In this document: positions 45,755 through 56,046 of the stretch, one piece after another
How positions within the stretch are numbered: the stretch's first letter is position 1
Layout: each line of letters starts with the position of its first letter
DNA from: Trichobilharzia szidati
Lineage: Eukaryota > Platyhelminthes > Trematoda > Strigeidida > Schistosomatidae
NCBI GenBank assembly: GCA_944472155.2
Contig: OX235274.1
Coordinates: 35,958,052-36,022,051, forward strand
Length of the DNA stretch: 64,000 nucleotides
Reading direction: 5' to 3'
The notes under the pieces: model-generated
What the model was told of the DNA's origin: nothing
Databases searched by the model: none
Seen by the model: only the letters and a program-made list of their open reading frames with translations
Translations under genes and position numbers: made by a program

Positions 45755-46360
45755 GTGGGGTTAGACAGGGTTGCCCAATCTCTCCATAACTTTGCCATCG
45801 ATGACATTCTGGAGTCAGCTCTGAAGGATGTGCGTGAAGGTGGTGTAGATCTGCCACCTGGAGATAGACTTTTCGACCTCAAGTATGCAGACGATATCGT
45901 CTTACTGTGCGATAGCATGCAGGCTGCCCAAATCGCACTTAATCAGTTGGCGATCAGTGTCTGTAAGCATGGTATGTGCTTTGCACCGTCTAAGTGCAAA
46001 GTACTGTTACAAGATTGGCAGCAGCCTGTACCTGCACTCACTCTTGCAGGTGAACCGCTTGAAGTTGTTGATAAGTTTGTGTACCTGGGTAGTTGTGTGA
46101 GTGCTGGTGGAGGGGTGACGGATGAGATTTCCAACCGTATAATGAAGGCTAGGGTGGCATACATCAACTTGTGCCACCTCTGGCGCCGTCGCGACGTTAG
46201 CCTGGCTGTCAAAGGTCGGGTATACAATGCTTCGGTGCGGACTGTCTTGCTCTACGCCTGTGAAACCTGGCCTCTCCGAGCTGAGGATGTGCGGCGACTC
46301 TGCGTGTTCGATCGTCGCTGTTCCGCAGGATTGCTTGCGTTCGATGGCATCATCGCGTGA
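45755..46360 (+). pseudogene. RTE2 RT palm/thumb ORF (right arm)
   Basis: Same as 38885-39751 up to VFDRRC, where a one-base loss throws it out of frame; the rest continues in another frame at 46357-46659 (LRWLGHVLRMSSQRLP...GWGPRDSSKRYRI). Confidence 0.72.
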
Positions 46361-47138
46361 GTAATTCTGAGGTTCGGCGGCGTGTGTTTGAACACAGTGG
46401 AGATCACCATTCATTGAGTGTCGTCATCTGGAAACACCGGCTCCGGTGGCTTGGACATGTGCTGCGAATGTCATCCCAGAGGCTTCCGTACAGGTCTCTG
46501 TTCGCTAGCCCTGGGACGGGATGGAAAAGACGGAGGGGTGGTCAGTCCATGACGTGGCGTCGTGGGATGAAGGATATTTGTGCTAGATTAGCATCGGTTG
46601 GTGTGTCACGACTCCCTGGTTGGGGTCCGCGAGATAGCTCGAAACGTTATCGGATATGACCAAGAATCGTAATCAATGGCGAACGTGTTGCAATTTCCTT
46701 CTTTCTTCCCTTCCTGATGATAGTTAACGAATACTGTTTGAACTTGTTAAACATGACTGTTTTCCTTCCAGATGAAGTTCTTTATCCGTTTTCTACTTAT
46801 ATTTTTACTTTAATCTATGTTGTTTTATTATTATTGTGTGGCGCATCTTTCTTGGTGCCATATTGTACCAAGTTTTTCTGCGTTTAAATAAATAAATAAA
46901 TACGCCAGTAAATATGATAGCACCTACTTTTCTAACACCTTCAAACACTGTTCAACTTTGGCTTTGCTACCAACACGCCAATATGTTGTCGTCATAATGA
47001 ACTGAGATTTCCTTAATCTATGTAGAATTCTATTTATTGATAATGTACTAACTGGATGCAATACTGTTGTAAAAATGCTGAGAATTTCATTCCATATAAC
47101 AAGTACTGTTTTGGAATAAAGCATTATTATTATTATTT

Positions 47139-47775
47139 AAAAAAAGGTCAAATAAAATCTATAAGAAGTTCTATTTTGGCTCATTTGATGATTGATAGCG
47201 GTCACCAAGTGGACAAAAATGGTGCCTTCAAAGTTATCTATCGCATTCCATCGAGCCTTTCGACGAGATTCGAACCTGTCTTTTACAAATAGTCGAAGCT
47301 ATGGGAATTCGAGAGGACAATCCTGGTCTTTGCATTCAACAAAAGAAGTTTGTTCTACCTTTGTCTCTCCCTCTGCTTAGGTAAAGTCGTCTACTTGAAA
47401 AACCTCCCATGCTTTCTTATTTTCCAATTTTCCTTCGTACTTTTAAACTTTGATTATCTGTCCACTTCACCTTTAGTATAACGTAACATTCAAGATTTGA
47501 CCTAATTTATTTATTCATCGAATTGTCTACATATACATGTATTACTACCTTTATTTTTGTTATCGCCACCTGCATAAACCTTGTTATCAATATTTTGTTA
47601 TCATAATAATCATCGTTACTAACTAAGTTCAAAACATTCACCACATTATTATCATTATTATTATTTGATCCACAAAATCACTGTCATTGGTTGAAATATT
47701 TATGTATATAAATCTATGTAGATTAGAGTAAAGCCTGGAGAAGATCTAGTTGAAAATAGCAATTTTGTTCTCTTA
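47139..47775 (+). mobile_element. Penelope, distal half (right arm)
   Basis: KKGQIKSIRSSILAHLMIDS and NGAFKVIYRIPSSLS, then a 10-base insertion relative to the left arm breaks the frame before EAMGIREDNPGLCIQQ. The outer flank diverges from the left arm more than the inner parts do. Confidence 0.78.
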
Positions 47776-47919
47776 CATGTCTTTTTCTCATATCAAAAAT
47801 GGGAATATTTCAAGATTTGCAAAGGAACAAGGGAACGACTCTCTTCTTATTCCCTATTATATTCATATTCTTATTCAGCGTTAGGTAATCAGTTTGAATG
47901 CTTTTCTAGTATTCTCCTG

Positions 47920-48050
47920 CATACTATGTAGTGTAAAAAGAAAACTGGATGCAATGTAGGGAAATTCCACACTGCCTCTGAAATAGTGTTTGGAACGAAG
48001 TCGTTATTATTTTTGTTACTATCATTACTATTTTCTTATTGTGGTTAGTA
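47920..48050 (+). mobile_element. CR1-like 3' end fragment
   Basis: ACTGGATGCAATGTAGGGAA, ATTCCACACTGCCTCTG and GGAACGAAGTCGTTATTAT match the CR1 3' end. No coding part. Confidence 0.5.
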
Positions 48051-48054
48051 CTGC

Positions 48055-48365
48055 ACTGCAGTGCATGAATGTGCATTCAAGTAGAGTGGTGTAGCAAAAA
48101 GCTCTAGTGACGGCAGGGTAGCGAATTAGATATAGGCGAATATTAAGGCTGTAGTTATGATTGGCTTTGTCTGTTTGCAAAACAAGAAATAGGTCAATGA
48201 ATTTACCATACTTTATCTGATGGAATACAATTTGTATTTTGCATTCTATGTTTAGCTAAAACTATGTTGCACTGATCATGAAATCCTCAATAAAAATTTG
48301 ACATGTACACGTAAAGTGCAATGCACTTAAATATACATTAAATTTATCTGTTGATTGAATCTTAG
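48055..48365. other. no recognisable feature
   Basis: AT-rich; nothing identified. Confidence 0.5.
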
Positions 48366-48369
48366 TCTG

Positions 48370-49205
48370 CCTGTATTCGACATAAAACTTTGCACCGATA
48401 TGCTGCAGTTGAAGTCACCACACTCCATGTAGCGCACAAAACAAGAGAAGAAAGTAGAAGAAATGCATGATATAGTGAGTAAACAGAGGTGTGAAACAAA
48501 GGAATAGTAATAGCGGAGAACAAAACAGTTTCATTGAAAATCATAAGTCACAAGGAGTGGATGCATCTGCGCTACCCATTGAGAACGATTTTGAACCATA
48601 TCACCAATTGTTTGCAACCATTGGTTTTTACCGTCCCAAGGACACCAAACAGTCAGGAAGTCTCCACCTTCCTACGTGGTTCAGACTAACTGTTGTAGAT
48701 TTCATTGACTGGTGCCATGTTTTTGGTTTGACCACCGCCAGCTCTTTACCAGCCTGACCCTATATCAGCTAACATTGTCCATTGTCGAGGAAGGCGATGA
48801 CTAGGCATTCATACGTAACACATGTCCAAACCATCTCAGTGGATGTAATTTCACAGCCTCGTCTTCTGATTTCCCCACCTTACCTAGCACTCGACGCCTA
48901 ACCTCAATATTGCTCACCTCATTATACCACTTCACGCTGGAGATAGAACGCAGACACCTATGATCAAAGACAGCCAATCTTTTCATGTCTTCCACTCTCA
49001 ATGGCTAGGTCTCACAGCCATAAAGGAGGATGGAGCGGACTGATGAGCTGTACACCCGCCCTTTGGCAGATAGCCGGATATCACGTCTAGGCCAGAAACG
49101 GCGTATACTGGCATATGCGAAACCAGCCCTCTGTATCCGTGCTGAGATTTCGTTAGAGGTCAACCGGTTGGGGGTGATGGTACTTCCCAAATAAATGAAG
49201 TGGTC
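48370..49205 (-). mobile_element. RTE2-like LINE, RT C-terminus and 3'UTR
   Basis: - strand frames: ISARIQRAGFAYASIRRFW, KGRVYSSSVRSILLYGCETW, VEDMKRLAVFDHRCLRSISS and LHPLRWFGHVLRMNA, then a decayed C-terminus and 3'UTR to 48370. Upstream RT is truncated at about 49205. Confidence 0.8.
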
Positions 49206-49583
49206 AACGTAGAGCCCGTTGACCGCTCCACTTATTGAATCTTAGAGACAGACAGAGAAACAGCATAATACTGATAAAATAATCAGGCTATCTTACTGTC
49301 TACAAACTTACCGTGTACAATATGAGCACCAAGAGATGTGCTGCACAAATATATAATAAAATCACAATATATAAGGAGAGAATGTGGAACTGAGTAACTT
49401 GGGAACTGCATCGAGAAAGCATATTTTTTATCAAGGATACTTCATCCTTTCATGCTCGTGAGAAACGGAAGAAAGAAGGAAATTTCACCACTGATAACGT
49501 GTTGGCCCACTGATTCGAATACCACACATACTTCTAACACAGGAAGTCGTGATGTACCAACAGGTGCTAGCAAACCTAACACA

Positions 49584-50382
49584 TCTATAAAGATAAAACT
49601 TGGGCACCGTCAAAGCGTATAACTTCATTGTGAATGAAATTTATTTTGATAAGTTCTCCCAGTGTTATACAGTAATATTATTTACTGATGACCACATTTC
49701 GAGCACAATTTATTGCCACTCATAATCGTATCAAGGCACTTCTCACACAACTTTCTCGCTTCTTTTATATACATGAGTGGAAATCGATTAGCCGTATGAA
49801 TGAAATCAATAAAAGTTCAATAGGCATGTGTGAAACAGAAAGGCAGATGAAGTACATTCGCAGACACTATTAGTATTATCAATCATTATTATTATTCCCT
49901 TGTGTTCCGTGTGTAACATAGGGCTTCAACAACACATCTCCACTTTCTTCTATTTTGTGCAATTCTCGTCAGTTCGGTCCATGATTACGCATAATCTTTC
50001 ACCTCTTTCTCACACGATCTCATCCATTTCATCCTCGCACTGATGACCAACTCGTCACTTCCCATTTGCATTTCACTTGACAGCTGGCCTGGCCTGGCGC
50101 AGTAGATTAACTAACAACACTCGTCCTAATTCTCATTGTATTATTGATAAAACTGATAGTGTTTGCGAATGTACTTTATTTTCCTTTCTGTTTCACACAT
50201 GTCTTATATTGATTTTATTCACACATCTAATCAATTTCCACTCATATATATAAAAACGTGTGAGTACCTTCATATGATTATGAGTGGCAATAAATTGTGC
50301 TCAAAATGTGGTCATCAGTAAATATTACTGTGTATAACAACACTGTGTGACTTTATCAAAATTAATTTTATCCATAATGGAG
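49584..50382 (-). mobile_element. foldback element 3 (long hairpin, RTE1 piece in the loop)
   Basis: Flanked by CTAACACA (49576-49583 and 50383-50390; 11 of 13 bases if extended). Arms 49610-49870 and 50110-50380 pair (e.g. ATTTATTGCCACTCATAATC with its complement near 50280). Its tail (AAAACTTGG..., antisense) and TATGGATAAAATTAATTTT start match elements 12142 and 52306. Confidence 0.75.
49880..50095 (-). mobile_element. RTE1 3' fragment inside the foldback loop
   Basis: Antisense GAAGCCCTATGTTACACACG tail and (ATT)n, followed by the C-terminal region up to GGAAGTGACGAGTTGGTCAT. Confidence 0.7.
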
Positions 50383-50390
50383 CTAACACA

Positions 50391-51280
50391 ACTATCCGTC
50401 ATCACACGGCACTAGTTGATTGGCTGACTGCCTCTTCTGCTTTCAACAAGTATGGAAGATCTGAAGTCGCAAATGAAAAACAAATCACAGTAAGAAAAAA
50501 GCCAATCTACTTTGAGCTTGATTATAAAGGCGAAAACATTGCAGCAATGATCAACAAAAGGCTGAGTACATCACTAGCCATAGCCTATCCTGCAGCTAAG
50601 CTCGTTCCCGTCTTTCGAACAACTTGCTCTTCTCTGGTGCAATCAAAAATCGATAGATATCCTTCTCATGTTAACTCCAACTGTATATACAAATTTACAT
50701 GTATCTGCGGGAGCAGTTACATATGAAGAACAGAAAAAGAAGAGCATATCTACGATTTTCTGAACATGTACCAAAAAGCTTACGTGTAAAAGGAACAAAT
50801 GCTTTAAGCAGTGCCATCGCCAGGCATCTTCTTGACACGGGTCATGAGGTGGACGTCGAAAAGTCGTTCAAAATTATCAATAGGCAAAAGAGCTCAATTC
50901 TCCTTAAGTTTGCTGAAGCCATTTCCATCAAGCACCTAAAACCTGATTTGTGCGTTCAGAAAGAAGCAGTTATCAGTCTTTCTTTGCCCTGGTAACTGGA
51001 TATTTTTCATCCGAATGCGAGATACTGAAAAGTTTTCATTGTGTATGATTATTATTGATCGGAATTGTGTTGAAGATTGCATATATATATATATATATAT
51101 TATTAGTGTATGTGTATATTGATCGATTGACTTCTGTTTAAAATGAACTCTGTGCAAGTATGTTAAATTGTTATTGTAGATACATTTAATAATGTTTTTG
51201 CCCTGTAAGCAGCTGAAGAGAAGGCAACGAAATAAAAGATGGTACCATTTTATTCTGCTAAAACTGTAGTTGTTGCTGTG
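50391..51280 (+). mobile_element. Penelope-like element, endonuclease region
   Basis: Frames give ITVRKKPIYFELDYKGENIA, NSNCIYKFTCICGSSYI then a stop in place of Gly, and 50699-50995 with IARHLLDTGHEVDVEKSFKI, LKPDLCVQKEAVISLSLPW and stop. 3' flank to 51280 with AGATGGTACCATTTTATTCT. Confidence 0.78.
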
Positions 51281-51964
51281 TTCAAATTCATTAGGGGAAT
51301 AAATGTATGAAATCTGCTTTCCCGACATATTTGGAGCACTACCAAACAGCGAACAGCACATGTCGAACCCACTGAAGCTGGTATTTTCAAAGTGACAACA
51401 ATACTCAGTAAAACGGAATCTTCAGTGTGTTGAAACACACGATGCCGGATCTCAGAAATGCTTACATGATGATGCGAGGAGATGCAAACCTTTATGTGGA
51501 GGCGGTATCAAGTGAACACTCATAGTCTCTGCATATTCTCAGTCAGTAGAGGCTAGGTTTCAAGGACTTAAGGGAAAAATGTACACCCTGAAGCATTGTA
51601 GACCTGACATTTGTTAGGCAGAGTGACAACGTGACATGGTCAAAGGTGATCATCCAGGTTGTCGTATACTGCCTGGATTTTATTAGTATACGGTTAGAGG
51701 TTTTATGCGTTACACAGTAGCCGAGGTACATGAACGTCTAGCGGTTCACCTGGAAGGAGGAATGCAGGTACAGGTGTTTGTCATTCTTGTGACAGTAGTT
51801 TGCACTTAGCGCGCAAAAGGCAGTCACTGATAGCTAACTGATTGAAAGTTTGATTTGGCTGGCTGTTTGTCTATTATCGCACTAGAAAACGATATCGTCT
51901 ACACTGCGGACGAAGTTGAGTGATCAGTTCTACAGCAAACATAATTCGTCAGTACACAGAGTAG

Positions 51965-52290
51965 TAGTATCAGTCATTCTTTGGCTAACCGAAAAATCAC
52001 TTAGAGAGCTTTACACATAATTTGAAGTCCTCAAATCTATCTGATAAGAGAAAAATAACACACTTGGGATTTCAAGCATTAGTGTATTGTTTTTGGTAGA
52101 ATTACACAATTGTTTAATTACAGAGTATTGTAGTAGGACAAAGACTTATCATCATTAACTGAAATGATATTGCAGATTTTATCAGTGTGTATATATTGTG
52201 AAATGCTCGTCGTGCCTTCATTTTTCCCTGCGTTGTGTTGTTGTGAACTGTGTGAACATGATTTGGGTTGATGAAAATACGTCTGGGAGG
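51965..52290. other. no recognisable feature
   Basis: AT-rich sequence before the foldback element; nothing identified. Confidence 0.5.
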
Positions 52291-52305
52291 CAGATAGATA
52301 ACCAT

Positions 52306-53333
52306 TATGGATAAGATTTTATTTTGATAAAGTGTTATACAGTAATATTTACTGATGATCACGTTTCGAGCACAAATTATTGCCACTCATAATCATATCA
52401 AGTCACCCACTCACACAACTCTCTTGCTTCATTTATATACATGTGTGGAATTGACTATATATTTGAATAAAAATCAATATGGGATAATGTATATTCAGAA
52501 ATAATAATATGAGTGTTATTGATGAATTGTGATCAGATGGGAAATAAGACGAGTGTTTTTATAGTCAAAACAAATAACTTGTTGGAATGTAATTGTAACT
52601 GGTCAATAACACTCGTATTATTACCGCCAGTCAAATCAAAGGAGGATAATAAATAATCTTAAAATTCTATTTCAATTCAAGCACATCATAACATTCTAAC
52701 AAGTAACTTATTATGACTTATAAAAACACTCGTCTTATTTCCCATCTGATTGTAATTGATCAATAACACTCATATTATTATTTCTGAATGTACATTATCC
52801 CATATTGATTTTTATTCAGATATCTGGTCAATTCCACACATGTATATAATTGAAGGAAAAAGGTTGTGTGAGTAACTTGATATGGCTATGAGTGGCAATA
52901 GTTTTGTAACAACAGAAGACAAGGGTCAGGCAACAGATCGTTTATTAAGGAAAATCAACACATATTTATAGATTTTAATGTACATTATTGTAGATTATTG
53001 TTAGTAGAAAATACAGTCTTTTGATTGGTTGTTTCTCACAGAAAGTTAACCTTGCATCTCTTTGTGGCTGTTTGAGGTCATTCATATGCTAACTGTATCC
53101 GCCTATGCAAAGCCATTGTTCTCATTTTCTCACCACCAATATTGGGAACATAAACATTGACGTGAATTACTGTCTACCAACTTTGGCTAGCAGCCAGCTC
53201 TCACCACAGTTTGTGCTCGAACGGTGGTCATCAGTTAATATTACTGTATAACAGTGTATGATTTATCAAAGTAAAATCTTATCCATAATAGAGTTATACT
53301 CAACTCCAGTGTCCAAGTTTTATACTTATATCA
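52306..53333 (+). mobile_element. foldback element 2 (hairpin of ~280-bp arms) with 14-bp target-site duplication
   Basis: Flanked by AGATAGATAACCAT at 52292-52305 and 53334-53347. Left arm 52306-52590 and right arm 52690-53295 are complementary (TCAATATGGGATAATGTA, CTCGTCTTATTTCCCATCTG), apart from a 304-bp solo LTR in the right arm. A 3' tail outside the hairpin reads GAGTTATACTCAACTCCAGT and on to ATACTTATATCA. Confidence 0.85.
52905..53208. mobile_element. solo LTR, copy 2, with 4-bp duplication
   Basis: TGTAACAACAGAAGACAAGG ... CTCACCACA, flanked by GTTT on both sides (52901-52904, 53209-53212). The empty site is visible in foldback element 3 (GGCAATAAATTGTGCTC). Confidence 0.75.
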
Positions 53334-53489
53334 AGATAGATAACCATGTCGTTTCATGTGTACCAATTGGGCTTTAAAGTTCAAGCATAAGGTTGAGGTA
53401 TTCAACCTAATTTTTGATGATGAAACTGTAGAAATTTTTAATAGAGGAAACACTAAAAGCAATGTCAGGAAATCTCTAGAAGTCAGGTA

Positions 53490-53800
53490 CTCGGACGACT
53501 ATCGACGGCTAACAAACACATTACTATAGAGCGAATTTACAAACTAATAAAAAAAATAAGTTACATGACAAGAAAGTTGAAATTCCAAGTCAATAATGAA
53601 AATGGCCAACAGACACGTGAATGAACAACCAGTAACGATAATGGTTGTCAGCAGGAACAATTACATCGCCGTTCATGGAGAATTCAAATGAGTTCATTTC
53701 ATAGTCAAAACCTTGCGCTGAGAATGTTGTCTAGGAGGACAGCGGAAGCCTCGCCGTTAAATCGCCGTCTAGCTCAGAAAACACAACTACATCAAAAAAA
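53490..53800 (+). repeat. unclassified interspersed repeat, copy 2
   Basis: Partner of 5290-5600. The end TCAGAAAACACAACTACATC also matches the hairpin arm of foldback element 1. Confidence 0.55.
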
Positions 53801-54013
53801 AGTAAGTGCAGTGATGAATAGTCCATTTTTGCGATTCCAGGGGAACAGCTTTCACAAATAATAAAAGCCGTTTTGTCGTAGCAACTATTATCTGTTTTGT
53901 TTTGCTTCGTTAGCGCTAACCTAACTTTGACATTTCTCATGCCAGTATTCTTTCCCTTGTTTAAACCTCTCTTTCAAGTTGTTTGTATTTTCATGCATAT
54001 CCACTTCTGACAG

Positions 54014-54210
54014 GCCTAATCAAGCTGTAGTCGGTGATGTTTTAGTACTCACTAAACCTTTGGGTACTCAAGTCGCCGTCTCAGTGTACTACTGGATGTT
54101 GGAAGAAACTCCGTCATGGTGTGAAAATCTATGCAATGTGATCGGTGCGGATAAAGTGAAGAGTCTGTTTCATGCTGCCACCATGTCTATGTGTCATTTG
54201 AATCGTACAG
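54014..54210 (+). CDS. SEPHS2: selenophosphate synthetase, internal exon (start of C-terminal domain)
   Basis: This exon encodes the junction between the N- and C-terminal domains of selenide, water dikinase. The diagnostic string GDVLVLTKPLGTQVA is almost identical to animal SPS proteins, and the exon ends in MCHLNRTG, matching the family's MARLNRTA segment. The acceptor is a long pyrimidine-rich tract ending CTGACAG at 54013; the donor is ACAG|GTTGGC at 54210/54211. The first base completes a codon from an upstream exon that I could not find. The next exon is 3.1 kb away across an intron containing two SINEs, two RTE1 fragments and a SINE4 copy. The protein is cytosolic in other animals. 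Family identity is secure from the motif. Confidence 0.9.
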
Positions 54211-54289
54211 GTTGGCTTTGTTTTGTCTTGTTTTATAATGTAGAAAAACTGTTTTATGTCATTTATTATTATTATTTATTTACTCCTTC

Positions 54290-54425
54290 ACGTTCCCAGT
54301 GAAACATAGGGCTTCAAGCTAGAGGCTTGAAGTTTCTGTAGCAGTGGTGTTTATTTTTACGGGATGGGGTTGCTAGCCTCATGCCCAACCTTTCCTCTTC
54401 TCCAGTTAATGTTGGCTTAGTGAGG
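54290..54425 (-). mobile_element. SINE3 fragment in the selenophosphate synthetase intron
   Basis: Antisense of GGGCATGAGGCTAGCAACCC and of the tail GAAGCCCTATGTTTCACTGG with GTGAAGGAGT. Confidence 0.65.
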
Positions 54426-54559
54426 TAAAGGAGTGTTAATAGTCATTTATAATTTATATGATTGAATACCTCGTTTTAGCTTGAAACACGTTTGTTATGC
54501 TGGTTAAATAAAAGTACTAATCATAACAATATTCAAGTGTTGGTTTGCAGAGATTTCTG

Positions 54560-54830
54560 ATTGGTTACAGGAGTTCATCATGAGCCGGCATCAGTTAGAG
54601 AAAGGCTTTGAAAAGCCTGAGCTAATGACACTTGCTAGTGGTTGCGCTGTATTGTGAATTCGCAGAAGTTCGGATTGATTGGCGGGTTGGGTTGGGTGCC
54701 AGTGGTTGAATGGTCTACGAGCTCGCCTTGTAACCGGGTTCAAACCCTGACAGTGGGTGCCTACCGATGAAGAGTCTCAACCTAGGACGAATTGTTGGAA
54801 GGCTAGATTTACAAAAAAATATCGATCATC
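54560..54830 (+). mobile_element. SINE1 in the selenophosphate synthetase intron
   Basis: GTGGTTGAATGGTCTACGAG (A-box region), GGGTTCAAACCC (B-box), then CGATGAAGAGTCTCAACCTA and GGACGAATTG. Stem II is kept; GAAA reads GAAT. Confidence 0.65.
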
Positions 54831-54994
54831 ATCATCAACAAATGAGTAGAGTGAGTCTTAAAACATTCTGCTGATAAACCGTTTACAGTGCCAATTAAGA
54901 CAAGTTTTACATTCACCAGCATATGGCAGTTTTAGAAATGACTTTTAAAAAACAGGCCATTCTGATTATCATAGAAACTGTCTGTGTAATTTAA

Positions 54995-55682
54995 ACAAAG
55001 TAACAATCAGCATTAATGGCAGGAACCTGAAAGAAACAACCTCCTTTACCTACCTACCTGGGAAGCATCGTTTCAACTACAGGCGAATGGAACTGACGAG
55101 GATATCAAAGCAAGAATCGGAAAAGCTAGACAAGCTTTCACTACTCTCAAGTCTGTGTGGAGGTCAACAGCACTCAGCATCAAAAATAAGATGTGGATTT
55201 TCAACTTTAATGTGAAGTCAGTGCTACTCACTATACGGATCAGAGACTTTCACTGCGCGTCATAAAGAGCATCTCAAACAAACTACAGACCTTCATTAAC
55301 AGTTGTCTTCGCTCAATACTCGAGATCAGATGGTCGGCGAGAAAAAATCAGCAACAGGGATCTCTGAGAGCGAACCAGCCAGGAACCGATTGTGAAACAA
55401 ATAAGCACGAAGAAATGCAATTGATGGATTGGCCATACTCTGAGGAAACCATCAAGTGACATCACTAGACAAGCCATTGCTCGAGTGGAACCCGAAAGGG
55501 AAGCGGCGAGTTGATCGTCAGTGCGAGGGTGACATGGAGGAGGTCATGTGAAGAGGAGATGAAAACGTGTGGGCAGACATGGAGCCAGGTGAAGACTCTA
55601 GCAGAGAACCGAACGCAATGGAGACGCACGGCTGAAGCCCTATGTTCCTCTATGAATTAAAGGAAACAATAATAATAATAAT
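54995..55682 (+). mobile_element. RTE1 LINE, 3' end, in the intron
   Basis: Starts AACAATCAGCATTAATGGCA (SINGRNLKETTSFTYL region) and ends GAAGCCCTATGTTCCTCTAT with an (AAT)n tail. Sense to the host gene. Confidence 0.8.
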
Positions 55683-55744
55683 ATACTACTTTTATGTGTC
55701 TTTGCCAGTTAGAGACAAATATATGAGCGTAAAACCTAGGGTAG

Positions 55745-55990
55745 GTGCAGCAGTAGTGGTTCAATGGTAGAATACAATGCTGTCCAAACACGCCTCACGC
55801 GGTCAGATATTCAATGTTGGACTGACTCACTACCGAAACTCGCTTAGTAGATGGTAACCACGGTAAACAGAGAGAAGGTTGGATGTGAGCCCAGCAACTC
55901 CATCCTGCAAAGAAAAATCAAGGCTGCTGGAGCTCAGATGTCAATCCCTATATGTTGCAACTGGAACGAATCATTGTGAATAAGTTTGTT
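55745..55990 (+). mobile_element. SINE3 in the intron
   Basis: AGTGGTTCAATGGTAGAATA (A-box region), a degenerate B-box region, GGTTGGATGTGAGCCCAGCA and a diverged tail CTATATGTTGCAACTGGAAC. Confidence 0.6.
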
Positions 55991-56046
55991 TTGCTGAGTG
56001 TAGCAATAAATCCATAAATAAACCAGCCACCATACTAAGTCTTACT

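Larger units (their letters stand above)
44730..46903 (+). mobile_element. RTE2 LINE inserted in the CR1 3'UTR (right arm)
   Basis: Flanked by GCCAG at 44725-44729 and 46904-46908, a possible short target-site duplication. Begins VRKELQVLKRHKAPGPDN and ends in an (AAAT)n tail. The RT palm is split by SINE4 at 45152-45579. The last frame is broken near 46310 (VFDRRCSAGLL) by a one-base loss. Confidence 0.88.
43135..47138 (+). mobile_element. CR1-like LINE inserted in Penelope (right arm), split by RTE2
   Basis: Main part 43135-44724 (RT from the SLGPDGIPA block to the C-terminus), 3'UTR remainder 46909-47138 with TGCTGAGAATTTCATTCC, GGAATAAAGC and an (ATT)n tail. The Penelope frame resumes at 47139 with KKGQIKSIRSSI, so the insertion site is within the endonuclease after NEHLPSWF. 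Confidence 0.87.
37786..47775. repeat. giant palindrome, arms ~4.9 kb, 117-bp spacer
   Basis: For most of the arms any left position x matches right position 85506-x on the opposite strand. ORF pairs at 42264/43242, 41629/43877, 40812/44694, 39941/45565 and 39751/45755 all sum to 85506. The inner ends are 42694 and 42812. Outer parts shift by 38 bases and then slightly more because of indels. The 193-codon RTE2 frame pair is identical; the 211-codon CR1 pair differs at 7 residues. Both arms share the same internal stops. Confidence 0.93.
49440..51960 (-). mobile_element. RTE2 LINE copy split by foldback and Penelope insertions
   Basis: The 3' end (49440-49583; GAAAGAAGGAAATTTCACCA, GAAGTCGTGATGTACCAACA) and the upstream RT part (about 51285-51960; antisense of the YLGSC and YADD regions) are consecutive in the palindrome copy but are separated here by about 1.7 kb of inserted elements. 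Confidence 0.65.

Noticed and set aside
37786..47775. Palindrome as a pure assembly or fold-back read artefact
   Set aside because: Arms differ by indels and scattered substitutions, unevenly distributed, which a single folded molecule would not show. Collapsed alleles remain possible, so it is kept as a finding to check.
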